Shown here piece after piece: positions 26,778 through 36,552 of a stretch of 64,000 bases of DNA. Position 1 is the stretch's first letter; every line of letters begins with the position of its first letter. The notes beneath the pieces were generated by a model. The model was not told where the DNA came from and did no database searches. It saw only the letters and a program-made list of their open reading frames with translations. Position numbers and translations under genes: made by a program. This stretch comes from JAYEPK01 sp048569615 (GTDB lineage Archaea > Thermoplasmatota > Penumbrarchaeia > Penumbrarchaeales > Penumbrarchaeaceae), in assembly GCA_048569615.1 (NCBI GenBank), contig JBLIRK010000006.1, forward strand, positions 1 through 64,000. The letters run 5' to 3'.

Positions 26778-28979
26778 TCAGGCCGAATAATAATCTGCAG
26801 TGGGTGGCTCGGGTTTGAGCCCCTTCCTCGTCCTGATATCCCTTGTCACATTGTCCAGGAGGTCCCTCGGGATCGGATCGAAACCCTGGAACTCGGTTGT
26901 CCAGAGCGCCCTTCCCTGCGTGGCTCCCCTTATCGCACTAGCAAAACCGAAGAGCTCCGCAACGGGAGCCTTGGCAATGACGGTCACCTGATCCCCCTCC
27001 ATGGGCATGTCCTCGATGGTGGCGCGCCTGGAGTTCAACTCCCTGCTCACCCCTCCCATGAGATCATTCGGAACCGTGACGAAGAGCTTCTGCTTGGGCT
27101 CCAGAAGGGTCGTTCCCGCCTCGACCATTGCGCCGTAAATGCCCGACCTGGCAGCCGGTATGACCTGGCCGGGTCCTCTGTGGATCGCATCCTCATGGAG
27201 CTTTGCGTCCATGAGCTTGACCATGACGCCCACACACGGCTCCCAGGCCCTTGGTCCCTTTGTCATCGCTTCCTTGAATGCGTCTATCAGCAGCTCCTTG
27301 GTCTCGTGGAGGTACTGGATACCCTTTGTGGCGTTCACGAATATGTTCTGGCCCCTGATCCAGTAGACATTCTTTGCAAGGTCCTTGTCCACCCCGTACT
27401 CCTCAAGCTGCTTTCCGAAGGCCTTTGCATCCTTTATCCTCTCGTCCGAGGGGATATCGCCGGTCCTGATAGCCTCGGTAAGGGCCCTTGGGAGCTGTTC
27501 CACCTTAAAGTAGAACCTGTTGTGCTTGTTGGGGGACTTACCCTCGAACTCCCTCTCGGAGCCCTTGAGGATGGCTTCCCTGTAAACAACGATGGGAGGG
27601 GATGTCTTTATCTCTATCCCCTGCTCCTTCTGGATCCTGTACTCCGTGATCTCGAGGTGCAGCTCGCCCATACCAGACAGCAAGTGCTCCCCGGTCTCCT
27701 GATTGATCTCTACTTGAAGGGACGGGTCCGCCTTTGCCACCATACGGAGGACCTCCACCAGTTTCGGCAGGTCCTTCATGTGCCTGGCCTCGACGGCGAC
27801 GGTGACCACGGGCTCGGAAACGTGGACGATCTTCTCGAACGGATCGAGCTCCGAGTTGCCCGAAACGGTGGATCCTGCAATGGCGGCCTTCACCCCGGCC
27901 ACGTTCACTATGTTGCCGGCTATGGCCTTGTCCACCGTGATCCTGTCTGGCCCGACGGCAACGGATACAGCCTGGGCCCTTGCCGAGCCCGGCATGCCGA
28001 TCACGTAGAGTTCCTGGCCCCTTTCGATGGAGCCGGCAAAGAGCCTCCCGGATGCTATCTCCCCGGCATGGGGATCTATTATTATCTTTGTGACCATGAG
28101 AACGGGCTCGGACTTCGGTGAGCAGTTGACCATCGCCTTTCCCTCGGTGCTCTCCAGGTCACCGTGCCAGGTGTGGGGGATCCTGTACTTCTGGGCCTCC
28201 ACGGGGTTTGGCAGGTGGTGGATTATCATGTCCAGGAGAACATGGTGAAGGGGCGCCTTCTTTGCGAGCTCCTTCTGGCTTCCCTGGTCCAGGTGATCGT
28301 AGATGTCCTTGAAGGTGATCCCCGCCTTTGTCATATACGGGACGGAGATCGCCCAGTTGTGATAGGCGGACCCGAAGGCCACGGTGCCGTTCTCGGGAGT
28401 GACGAACCATTTGCCCCTGAACTCAGGGGGGACCATCTTCGTTATCAGGTCGTTCACCTGTTTTATGATCTTGATGAAACGCTTCTGCATCTCCTCGGGC
28501 GTGACCTTGAGCTCATTGATTAGCCTGTCCACCTTGTTTACGAAAAGGACCGGTTTGACCTTCTCCCTCAAGGCCTGCCTTACGACGGTCTCCGTCTGAG
28601 GCATGACCCCTTCAACGGCGCAGCAGACGATCACACAACCGTCCACAGCCCTCATTGCCCTCGTCACGTCACCTCCGAAATCCACGTGCCCCGGTGTGTC
28701 GATCAGGTTGATCAAGTGGTTCTCGCCCTTGTACTTGTGAACCATCGACGCATTGGCGGCGTTGATGGTGATGCCCCTTGCCTGCTCCTGCTCGTCGAAA
28801 TCGAGGAGGAGCTGCTTCCCGGCAAGCTCTTCGGACATCATTCCGGCACCTGCTATGAGGTTGTCCGAGAGGGTGGTCTTTCCATGATCGATGTGGGCTG
28901 CTATACCTATGTTCCTGATGAACTGGGGTTTGTCCATTAGCTTCTGGGCTTCTCGGATGTTATCTTCTCTTCTTCCCAT
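26778..28979 (-). CDS. fusA: Translation elongation factor EF2 (aEF2)
   Basis: 733 residues with G1 AHIDHGKTT near 28-36, DTPGHVDF and NKVDR. Domain IV contains the diphthamide context HEDAIHRGPGQVIPAARSG, whose His in AIHRGPG is the residue modified to diphthamide in archaea and eukaryotes. It drives ribosomal translocation using GTP. aaggtgatgtga precedes ATG 28979. It lies between S7 and EF1A, the classical archaeal order. Confidence 0.97.
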   Translation of the reverse strand: MGRREDNIREAQKLMDKPQFIRNIGIAAHIDHGKTTLSDNLIAGAGMMSEELAGKQLLLDFDEQEQARGITINAANASMVHKYKGENHLINLIDTPGHVDFGGDVTRAMRAVDGCVIVCCAVEGVMPQTETVVRQALREKVKPVLFVNKVDRLINELKVTPEEMQKRFIKIIKQVNDLITKMVPPEFRGKWFVTPENGTVAFGSAYHNWAISVPYMTKAGITFKDIYDHLDQGSQKELAKKAPLHHVLLDMIIHHLPNPVEAQKYRIPHTWHGDLESTEGKAMVNCSPKSEPVLMVTKIIIDPHAGEIASGRLFAGSIERGQELYVIGMPGSARAQAVSVAVGPDRITVDKAIAGNIVNVAGVKAAIAGSTVSGNSELDPFEKIVHVSEPVVTVAVEARHMKDLPKLVEVLRMVAKADPSLQVEINQETGEHLLSGMGELHLEITEYRIQKEQGIEIKTSPPIVVYREAILKGSEREFEGKSPNKHNRFYFKVEQLPRALTEAIRTGDIPSDERIKDAKAFGKQLEEYGVDKDLAKNVYWIRGQNIFVNATKGIQYLHETKELLIDAFKEAMTKGPRAWEPCVGVMVKLMDAKLHEDAIHRGPGQVIPAARSGIYGAMVEAGTTLLEPKQKLFVTVPNDLMGGVSRELNSRRATIEDMPMEGDQVTVIAKAPVAELFGFASAIRGATQGRALWTTEFQGFDPIPRDLLDNVTRDIRTRKGLKPEPPTADYYSA

Positions 28980-29020
28980 TCACATCACCTTCTTGTGGTA
29001 ATCCATCCATCCCTCTGAGA

Positions 29021-30079
29021 TCAATGGGCCGATTTTGCAACCCTCTCCAACTCATCCCTCTTGGAAACCGCGAAGCTCTGGAGATCTCCCTTAGCGGCGT
29101 TCATTATCTCATTGGCGAGGCACTCGTAGATGGTCTTCCTGTTCTTGTGGGAAGCCTTCACCGTTCCGATGCAGATGTTGCGGAGCGCTATGTCCAGCCT
29201 CCTGGAAGGAGCGGTATCAACCGCCTTGGGGACCGAGATCCCTCCGAACTTCAGCCTTGTGACCTCCTCCCTGGGGGCCGTGTTCTCGATGGCCCTGACA
29301 AGGACCTGTATCGGATTCTCCTTCGTCCTTGCCTCGATGAGCTCGAATGCATTGAGGACCGCCTTGTAGCTCTTGGCCTTCTTTCCGGTGTATGTTTCCG
29401 TTCTCATCATCCCGTTGATGAGCCTCTCGACAATGGATATCTTGGACTTGTAGAAGGGTTTGTTGGCATGCCTTGCGCTTGAATGAGGTACCAGAGCGGG
29501 ATCCAGGTTGATGAAGGACTTAAGGCTCGGATCCTCCACCACAACCTCGGATGCGTTGTACTTGCCGAAGACCAGCTCCTCGGGGAAGGGGACCCTGGGC
29601 TTCTCGGCCTTCTTCCGGGACTTCTTCTCCTTGTCAGTTTCCTCAGTCCCCTCCTCTCCCCCTTCTTCGGGGATCTCAACTTCCTTGACCTCATCCTCGG
29701 CTGGAGCCTCGATCTCTTTCTTGGGCCCTTCCCCGATATCATCGGCAGAAGGGGGCTCGACCTCCTCCCCTACCTCTTCCTTGACATCCGGCTCTGTCTC
29801 CTTCTCCTCGGCCTTGGCCTTCTTGGAAGCTTTTTTGGGAGCTTCCTCTACCGACGCTTCCTTGACCTCCGGCTCTGTCTCCTTCACGTCCGGCTTCGCT
29901 TTTTTGGAAGTCTTCTTGGGAGCCTTCTCCTCGGATGTTTCCTTGACCTCCGGTTCCTGTTCGGCCTTCTTATCCTCTGCCTTGGCCTTCCTGGAGGTTC
30001 GTTTCGGGGTCTTCTCTTCGACATCTTCCCCGGGCTCTTCCTTGACTTCCTCTTCCTTGATCTTCTTATTATCCGCCAT
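29021..30079 (-). CDS. rps7: Ribosomal protein S7 (uS7) with long charged N-terminal extension
   Basis: About 352 residues; the S7 core is only about 190. The core starts near FGKYNASEVVVEDPSLKSF and carries RTETYTGKKAKSY and the C-terminal helices (ALRNICIGTVKASHKNRKT). Ahead of it are about 165 residues rich in Lys, Glu, Ala and Pro with repeats of the form E-x-A-P-K-K-x-S-K-K-A-K, lacking hydrophobic structure. I chose ATG 30079 because GGAGG precedes it by seven bases; the reading frame is open further but runs into S12. S7 organises the small-subunit head at the mRNA exit. Confidence 0.92.
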   Translation of the reverse strand: MADNKKIKEEEVKEEPGEDVEEKTPKRTSRKAKAEDKKAEQEPEVKETSEEKAPKKTSKKAKPDVKETEPEVKEASVEEAPKKASKKAKAEEKETEPDVKEEVGEEVEPPSADDIGEGPKKEIEAPAEDEVKEVEIPEEGGEEGTEETDKEKKSRKKAEKPRVPFPEELVFGKYNASEVVVEDPSLKSFINLDPALVPHSSARHANKPFYKSKISIVERLINGMMRTETYTGKKAKSYKAVLNAFELIEARTKENPIQVLVRAIENTAPREEVTRLKFGGISVPKAVDTAPSRRLDIALRNICIGTVKASHKNRKTIYECLANEIMNAAKGDLQSFAVSKRDELERVAKSAH

Positions 30080-30092
30080 TTCCATTCCCTCC

Positions 30093-30521
30093 TCAACGGA
30101 CCGGTTTCTCCTTCCTGCCCCGGACCATCTCATCAAGGGACACGTTGTTGACCTTAATGACCTTGTATCTGACACCGGGAATGTCCCCGTAGGATCTGCC
30201 GAGGCGACCGCCTATACCCTCCACCATCACCTCGTCGTGCTCATCAATGAAATTGATGGCCCCATTGCCCGGTGCAAAGGCAGTGATCTGCCTTCCGTTC
30301 TTGATAAGCTGTATCTTCACGCACTTCCTTATGGCCGAATTCGGCTGCTTTGCCTCGACACCGACCTTTTCAAGAACAATACCTCTGGCCTGCGAGCTGC
30401 CCTGAAGAGGATCGGACCTCTCCCTGAGCTTCAAGACCCTCTTCTTGTAGTAGCGGTCGTTCCACCTCTTTTTCTGGGCGTCATTCCTAAGCTTTCTGGC
30501 AGTGAACAGTCCCTTGGCCAT
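30093..30521 (-). CDS. rps12: Ribosomal protein S12 (uS12)
   Basis: 142 residues, archaeal-length uS12. KQPNSAIRKCVKIQL and GGRLGRSYGDIPGVRYKV are the family signatures; the loop forms the decoding-centre contact with mRNA. It heads the cluster, with TATA-like ctaatataaat at about 30563-30573 (minus strand) upstream. RNA-polymerase, L30e and NusA genes that precede S12 in many archaea are absent; a surface-protein gene lies there instead. Confidence 0.96.
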   Translation of the reverse strand: MAKGLFTARKLRNDAQKKRWNDRYYKKRVLKLRERSDPLQGSSQARGIVLEKVGVEAKQPNSAIRKCVKIQLIKNGRQITAFAPGNGAINFIDEHDEVMVEGIGGRLGRSYGDIPGVRYKVIKVNNVSLDEMVRGRKEKPVR

Positions 30522-30664
30522 GTGGGAACACTCCTATAGGATACCGTCGGGGTTACAGATAACTAATATAAATATCTTTGCTGGAACCACAGGCATCCCA
30601 ACACAGCTTTAAGCAGGGTCCAGTCCCTTTTCCCGGCATCGGTAACATGTAACACCCGATATTC

Positions 30665-33600
30665 TCAAAGTTTTCTCCGTATCAAATAGAAGAACAGAGC
30701 GAACATGAGCACGAATCCTGCAAGGAGCATGGAAACGCCCCAGAAGGTGCTCCGCCAAAAAGGAGTCTTGGGCGGCTCCTCCCCCACCTCGATGTCGATG
30801 CTCAGGAAATCATCCTCTACCTGAAGCTCCTTCCAGCGCTCCCCGTTGTCCAGCCATGCAACGAGCCTGTAGGACCTTTCCGCCTCGAGTTGGATATCTC
30901 CTATAACGATCTCACGTGTTGTGTTGGAGAACATTTCGGTAAGGTTCTGAACGAAATCCAATTGTACAATATCGTCCTGGTCCAGGAGCTCAACATGTAG
31001 GGCAACTATGTCCGCCTTTGCATCCCCACTGTTGGAAACGCTCAGTACCAGGTCGTAGGAACCGGGCTCCATATCCGTGCCGTTGAAAACACTGTCTCCC
31101 TTTCCGAACTCCACCCCAGATATGGACAACTCTACATGAGTGACCTTCACCGTTTTTACAAGTTCAAGCTTCAGTTCGTTCGACGCTCCCTCCGGAAGTG
31201 AGCCTTCTGAGAGGGAGATACCGACCTCCCTGAGTCCCGGTTGATTGAAAAGCCATGGTATCTGACATTCCTTGTCCTGGGACCTTGAAAGGGTGAACGG
31301 TCGGGTGGCGACCACTTTGCCGTCTAGCCATACGTTCACAACAAAATCGTTCTCCACCTGGAGGCCGAATGAGCGAACTGAAAATGAAACCACCGCCTCC
31401 CTGCCGAGGACCACCTCGCCAGGCTGGATGTTAAGGGTCCCGTTAACGAGGAATATGCCCTCGGATATGGGGGATTTGCCGATGGACAGTGTAAAGGAAA
31501 TGGTATTATCGCCGTCCTCCTCATGGCCTGCGGATACGGCGGTGACGTTGAAATTGAAGATACCCCTCGGGACGGGATAGTTCAGGACGACTACGGTATG
31601 GAGGTTCCTTATTTCCCCAGGACCCATCTCGATGAGATCGGGAACGCGTATGATGATATCCTCCCTCGCCTGCCACGAATCGACGGAAAGGGAGATGGTA
31701 TCCGCCCCGTTCCCTGAATTGTAGAGGATCATGTCGTATATGATCTCCTCAGTGCCATTTTCCCTGGGATCCTCCACTATCCTGTAGCTCGAAGCCGGGG
31801 ATGATGTGTAAAGTTCTACCGAAAAGGACTGGGGATGGGTATAGTTCACGGACCTTATTATCCATGACGGGTCGTATCCATCCGGTTCGGTTTCCCTTAA
31901 CAGGTCGGGTGCCGGGAGCTTTCCCCTCGATAGAATAAAGTAACCCCTCTTGGTCCCGGCAAGGCTGTCGCCTGAGAGCTCGATGGTGCCGTTCCGGACA
32001 AGGCCTTCATCCGGCTCGAGTTGGCCCGAACCCGTAGGTCCGATGTATCGAATGTCGTCTATTGGGACGAAGGTCCAGTTGAAGGTCTCCATCACATTGC
32101 CATAGTTGAATATCTCCACCCTAACCGATTTCTCCTCACCCCTGAGGAGCTGCCCTGTGGTTTCACCCGAAATGTCCATTGTGATGCTCCTCCGGCTGTT
32201 CACAACGAACCCGAATCGCAGCTGCTCCACCTTTCCACCACCCAGCACTCTGATATCGAACCACCCCGGGCCGTAGGGGGCATCGCTGGGTACATTTACC
32301 GAAATGTTGACCCTCCTGCTCACTGTATCGTCCTTTGGAAGATCTATGATATTGGGCTCTATCATAACATCGTTGTACATATCGAGGAACGGGGAAGCTC
32401 CCACGCATTCGATCCTTGCCTTCACTTCGGGATCGATGGATGTGAGCCGGGAGGATATATCGATATGATGCCGGATCGATGTCCCGGGATCAGCGTTTGG
32501 AACGTTAGTGGTCCTCCCGCTGACATCAAAGGGTACGACCTCGACCCTCTGCTTCCCTATGAGTACTATATCGTCGAGCACATATCCGGTCTCTTCATAT
32601 CCGCTTGGTCGGTACTCGAACCTTATCTGGACTTCCCTTCCCTGGTGGTTCCCCAGATCGATCCCGACGAATTCCAATTCCCCGCCCAGGTAAGGTCTTT
32701 TAGCCCAATCCCATATGACCTTGGTGGTGTTTCCCGATATGTTCACCCAGCTACCCAAGAGGTCCTCCAGAGGCTCCCAGGAGGACCATCCGCCTGTCTC
32801 CCTGTGGCGTATGTAGTGGAATATTCCACCTCTACCGTAGGGCCCGCTCTCGGAGAGGTTGCCCCTGTATCTGTATAGAAGGTAGATCTGGGGCCTAACC
32901 TTTTTACTGAAAACATCGTAAGGACCCTTGTCGAAATCCCTAAGGTCCATCACCGGGCTCACGAGGGAATGGATCCCGGAAGTGGGAGCCAGGGTGGTGT
33001 TCTCGTCCCCGACCCAAAAGACACCATCCGGTGTATGGAGGTCCGAATATCCCTCCCCAAGCGGATGGCTGCTGGAATGCCATCCCACATCGGGATCGCC
33101 TCCGTCTGTGTACGTGCTCCACCCATTAATGGTGGAGCAGTTCCAGAACTGTGTGCCGACCCACCTTCCGTCTGTCAGGCTGAATCCTTCGCCTTTGTAA
33201 GGGTAACCTCCCCATAACCTGTAATGCGTCACAGGTCTGGGGTCCCCCGGAGCATGAGCGGAGATATTGAAAATGTAGGAGCCCGCGAAGGTCGGAACCC
33301 ATTGAAAATAGATGGGGTCCGACATCGAGCCCTTTCCAGCTTCGATGGAAACGAGGACCGAATCCTTGTGGATGACCTTCCCCTTGTCAAAGGAGAAGCC
33401 CTCATTGGCATCATACCAGTATATGGTGAAATTGACCACCACACCCGATATGGGAGCATCGAAGTTGTTCTTGATCCTGGTCTCGACGGTAGTGGTTCTG
33501 TTCACTATACCGAAGCAGTAGGGCCCCCACTGGGAGATGCCTCCGGAGGTGATCCTGGTATCGTTCACAGAGACCTCAACGGCCCTATCGGCCCTCGTTA

Positions 33601-33733
33601 GCTGCAGGGCATTTTTACCTATATCCTCCGAAACGACCCGTCCGGAGGGTAAGAGCGTCAACAGAAGCAGGATGGTCATCAAGATCGTGAAAAACCTGGA
33701 CCCAGATAGCGCTCCCTTTGTCGGAACCATCAT
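30665..33733 (-). CDS. Large surface protein with CARDB-like/NPCBM-type beta domains and C-terminal anchor
   Basis: 1,022 residues with a signal peptide (about 12-35). The body is rich in beta domains, several resembling CARDB-type adhesion modules: N-terminal VETRIKNNFDAPISGVVVNF, a later VRVEIFNYGNVMETFNW, and ELVVSVSNSGDAKADIVALHV-like repeats near the C terminus. Between them is a lectin/laminin-like region (about 150-400). A single transmembrane helix (about 995-1018) ends in a short basic tail, so the body faces out. Ligand unknown. It lies upstream of the translation cluster, separated by 143 nt. Confidence 0.8.
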   Translation of the reverse strand: MMVPTKGALSGSRFFTILMTILLLLTLLPSGRVVSEDIGKNALQLTRADRAVEVSVNDTRITSGGISQWGPYCFGIVNRTTTVETRIKNNFDAPISGVVVNFTIYWYDANEGFSFDKGKVIHKDSVLVSIEAGKGSMSDPIYFQWVPTFAGSYIFNISAHAPGDPRPVTHYRLWGGYPYKGEGFSLTDGRWVGTQFWNCSTINGWSTYTDGGDPDVGWHSSSHPLGEGYSDLHTPDGVFWVGDENTTLAPTSGIHSLVSPVMDLRDFDKGPYDVFSKKVRPQIYLLYRYRGNLSESGPYGRGGIFHYIRHRETGGWSSWEPLEDLLGSWVNISGNTTKVIWDWAKRPYLGGELEFVGIDLGNHQGREVQIRFEYRPSGYEETGYVLDDIVLIGKQRVEVVPFDVSGRTTNVPNADPGTSIRHHIDISSRLTSIDPEVKARIECVGASPFLDMYNDVMIEPNIIDLPKDDTVSRRVNISVNVPSDAPYGPGWFDIRVLGGGKVEQLRFGFVVNSRRSITMDISGETTGQLLRGEEKSVRVEIFNYGNVMETFNWTFVPIDDIRYIGPTGSGQLEPDEGLVRNGTIELSGDSLAGTKRGYFILSRGKLPAPDLLRETEPDGYDPSWIIRSVNYTHPQSFSVELYTSSPASSYRIVEDPRENGTEEIIYDMILYNSGNGADTISLSVDSWQAREDIIIRVPDLIEMGPGEIRNLHTVVVLNYPVPRGIFNFNVTAVSAGHEEDGDNTISFTLSIGKSPISEGIFLVNGTLNIQPGEVVLGREAVVSFSVRSFGLQVENDFVVNVWLDGKVVATRPFTLSRSQDKECQIPWLFNQPGLREVGISLSEGSLPEGASNELKLELVKTVKVTHVELSISGVEFGKGDSVFNGTDMEPGSYDLVLSVSNSGDAKADIVALHVELLDQDDIVQLDFVQNLTEMFSNTTREIVIGDIQLEAERSYRLVAWLDNGERWKELQVEDDFLSIDIEVGEEPPKTPFWRSTFWGVSMLLAGFVLMFALFFYLIRRKL

Positions 33734-33788
33734 TCAAAGAAAAGGATGGTTGTTTATGAACGTTTTGGAAACCTGTGCAGTCTGAGAC

Positions 33789-34469
33789 CTACCACTGCTC
33801 CCCACCCCTGTCCAACAGACTGTGGATGATAATGATGGTCTGGTAGCTGTGGAGGACCCGCGGACCCACAGAGAACATCCCGGCTGCCGTGCCGTCGATC
33901 AGCGCCCTCTCATCCTCGGTTGGGTCCTGGTCGTCGGAAAGGAGAAATATCGGACCCGGTCCGGACCAGCTACCCGGCAGGTCCTCCAATAATGCCTCCA
34001 TGTCCCTTCCTTTCTCATCGAGGACCACGATGGAGCTGCCCAGGACATCCATGATTCCCTCGAGATCAATTCTTGTGATGGTGATCCCGGGGGAAGGCTC
34101 GATCCAGGCTCCCATTTCCTTCTCCAGGGGCTCCCCGAGGCATTTCTTCATCAGCGCAGAGGAAGCCCTCTCATCGGGATTGAGGTATTTCACCGCGGAA
34201 CCGCTCACTGTCAACAGCTTGGGAGGATCCTCCGGACCCAGCAGGAGAGCGTGAAAAGAGGTGTCCCTTCTCATATCATGCGACAGGAACAAGGCTCCTG
34301 TGATGCATCTTGCGATGCCGTCCCACCTTCCGGACGCTCCGCAAAGGTCGTTCAGGAATATCTTCCCGTCCGACCTCGCCCTGTGGGCGATGACAATGAA
34401 ATTCCTTCGGGAACCGAAAAGGTCCGCCAATCTGCCCTTCCAGTCACCGCCCGAAGGAGAAAATGTCAT
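33789..34469 (-). CDS. trmY: tRNA pseudouridine-54 N1-methyltransferase TrmY
   Basis: 226 residues of the SPOUT superfamily (DUF358). FIVIAHRARSDGKIFLNDL and GASGRWDGIARCITGALFLSHDMRRD are the family core, with SAM-binding C-terminal knot segments SVGPRVLHSYQTIIIIH. TrmY methylates N1 of pseudouridine 54 in archaeal tRNA, giving m1-psi in the T-loop. ATG 34469 overlaps the stop of the coiled-coil gene (ATGA), so they are translated together. Confidence 0.85.
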   Translation of the reverse strand: MTFSPSGGDWKGRLADLFGSRRNFIVIAHRARSDGKIFLNDLCGASGRWDGIARCITGALFLSHDMRRDTSFHALLLGPEDPPKLLTVSGSAVKYLNPDERASSALMKKCLGEPLEKEMGAWIEPSPGITITRIDLEGIMDVLGSSIVVLDEKGRDMEALLEDLPGSWSGPGPIFLLSDDQDPTEDERALIDGTAAGMFSVGPRVLHSYQTIIIIHSLLDRGGEQW

Positions 34470-34738
34470 TTCTTTTCCTTCTTATCCTTCCCGTCCTTTT
34501 TCTCCTTTTTCTCCTTCTCGTCTTTCTCGAAGAGGAGCCTTGCCTTCTCCTTCCTCCTTATGGCTATCTGAGCGGTTCTTATCTTCTCCTGGTATTTGTG
34601 GCGGGCTCTGCTCCACTGGTCCTTGTCGATCCTGCCCTTCTTATGGTATTCCCTGGCTTCCTGGAGCTTATCCTCGAACTTCTCGATATCCCGCTTGTAT
34701 TTCTCGATATCCTTCGTGAGCTTCTCGATCTTTCCCAT
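34466..34738 (-). CDS. Short charged coiled-coil protein
   Basis: 90 residues, almost entirely heptad-like Lys/Glu helix (KIEKLTKDIEKYKRDIEKF) with a Lys/Glu-rich tail. No other motif. It sits between ftcD (9 nt upstream) and trmY (overlap), so it is co-transcribed; the partner or role is unknown. It could be a small RNA-binding or bridging protein. Confidence 0.7.
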   Translation of the reverse strand: MGKIEKLTKDIEKYKRDIEKFEDKLQEAREYHKKGRIDKDQWSRARHKYQEKIRTAQIAIRRKEKARLLFEKDEKEKKEKKDGKDKKEKK

Positions 34739-34747
34739 ATGGACCCC

Positions 34748-36409
34748 TCACATCCTGGAGTTAACGTTCTCCTTGATGACCGAAATGAGACCATCCTTCT
34801 TATTTTGGGATCTCTCCATGAAGGACCTCATGTCGTTCACGTAGTCCTCGTCCTTGATAGAACCGAGGTTTATCTTAATGTTCATCAGTGCTCCTTCAAG
34901 TCCGGCGGCGGCCATGTCAGCACCGACACCCGCATCCGATATGGAGCTCGGATTCCCCTTTTCGGAGACCGCTACTGCGCTTTCCAGGACCTCAAGGCAT
35001 CTATTGGCGGTGTCCACCGGTGTGGACACGGCCTTCTTGTATCCTGCCTGGATCGCAGCCGACCTTGCGGCCTTCTCCTCATCTGTTCCCTTGGGCATTC
35101 TGAAGGCGGCTATCACATCGTTGAAAGCATTCGTATCCTCATCGACGAGTTCAAGCAGCCTCTTTCTGATCGCAGATACTTCCTTGGATATCCGGGACAG
35201 CTCATCCCAGGAATCCTTGAATTTCTCCTTTCCCACGGTCAGCTGGCAAACCATCTCGATCAGGGCCGCTCCCAGGGTGCCGGATAGGGCTGCCACGCTT
35301 CCTCCGCCAGGGGCGGGTGAGCTTGAGGCCAGCTCCTTTGTGAATGCCGCAAGTGACAAGGAGCCAAGCCTTCCCTTCTCCTTCACAACATAGTCGATGA
35401 CCTTCTCATCAGGATTGAAGGGATATAGCTGGTTCAATCCAAGTCCCTCTACAGCCAAGTTCACCAGCGTTGCCTCATCCTGGGCCTCCACCCCGTCCCT
35501 GTGGGCATAGAACCTACCCGCGATCAGGAGGGATTCAAGGGGTACCAGTCCGACTATCTCCGAGCCGGTGACCCCGGCACCAAGCTTCTCTGCCTCTTCC
35601 CTGCAGGCTTCGAAAACATCCTGAAGGTTGGTAATATTGTAATCCAGCAGGTTCATGGAGATCTGGGCTATGTCCTCGTTGTACATCATACCCCCGCCTT
35701 GCACACCCTCGAATCTCCCGGGTATTTTTTCCGGCTTCCCGTCCGGACCGATGATCTTCTCACCCTTATCGTCCTTCCTTACCGTGCCGCTTGTCCGGAT
35801 ACTGCCCGCTATCTCGGAGGCTATCGATTTATCTCCTGTCCCGAGATTCACGTTGTAGGCAATGAGTATCTGACGGGCTCCTGTTGCGGTTGTGCCGCTC
35901 CTTGGCACGAAGACAGGTTCTCCGAAGTCCGGACTGAACTGCCTGTCCTTGAACTTCTCTTCAAGGGCCTCGTATTCACCCTTCCTGATGTCCGGAAGCC
36001 TCACGCGTTCCGGTCTGGTTGCGGAATTGGCATAGAGGAATACGGGAATGGAGAGCTCCTCCCACATCCTCTGCCCGAACTTCTTGGCAAGCTCGGTGCA
36101 CTCCTCCATAGTGACCCCCTTGATGGGGATGAACGGACATACGTCCAGGGCACCCATTCGGGCATGCTCACCCTTGTGTTTTGTCATATCTATAAGTGAA
36201 GTACCCACCCTGGCCGCCCGGAAGGCCGCCTCAACTATGTCGTCCGGTCCTCCCACGAAGGTGAATACCGTTCTGTTGAAATCAGCCCCCGGGTCTACGT
36301 CCAGGAGCTTGACGCCATCCGCACTTTCAACGGCCCCTGCTATTGCTTTGATGACCGACAAATCCCTTCCTTCGCTGAAATTGGGTACGCATTCCACTAT
36401 CCTTTCCAT
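34748..36409 (-). CDS. ftcD: Glutamate formimidoyltransferase / formimidoyl-THF cyclodeaminase (bifunctional)
   Basis: 553 residues. The N-terminal half (to about 300) is formimidoyltransferase: VECVPNFSEGRD, DVDPGADFNRTVFTF, MGALDVCPFIP. The C-terminal half (about 345 onward) is cyclodeaminase: FTKELASSSPAPGGGSVAAL and the helical RSAAIQAGYKKAVSTP region. Together they move a formimino group from formiminoglutamate to tetrahydrofolate and release ammonia to give methenyl-THF. It is the first gene of the ftcD - coiled coil - trmY operon. Confidence 0.93.
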   Translation of the reverse strand: MERIVECVPNFSEGRDLSVIKAIAGAVESADGVKLLDVDPGADFNRTVFTFVGGPDDIVEAAFRAARVGTSLIDMTKHKGEHARMGALDVCPFIPIKGVTMEECTELAKKFGQRMWEELSIPVFLYANSATRPERVRLPDIRKGEYEALEEKFKDRQFSPDFGEPVFVPRSGTTATGARQILIAYNVNLGTGDKSIASEIAGSIRTSGTVRKDDKGEKIIGPDGKPEKIPGRFEGVQGGGMMYNEDIAQISMNLLDYNITNLQDVFEACREEAEKLGAGVTGSEIVGLVPLESLLIAGRFYAHRDGVEAQDEATLVNLAVEGLGLNQLYPFNPDEKVIDYVVKEKGRLGSLSLAAFTKELASSSPAPGGGSVAALSGTLGAALIEMVCQLTVGKEKFKDSWDELSRISKEVSAIRKRLLELVDEDTNAFNDVIAAFRMPKGTDEEKAARSAAIQAGYKKAVSTPVDTANRCLEVLESAVAVSEKGNPSSISDAGVGADMAAAGLEGALMNIKINLGSIKDEDYVNDMRSFMERSQNKKDGLISVIKENVNSRM

Positions 36410-36552
36410 CTTAACACCTGCATCATTTTGGAGGGAGTATTATCCCGAGTATCGCCTGAAAGGAAGATATGGTTAATAAATCCATCCCGATACCAGGAAG
36501 TTCAGCGAACGTCGGGTTAACTTAATTAAACATAAAGGTAGAATGACGGATT

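Noticed and set aside
27180..28121. 313-residue open frame opposite EF2
   Set aside because: EF2 is certain; the antisense frame is long because of codon bias.
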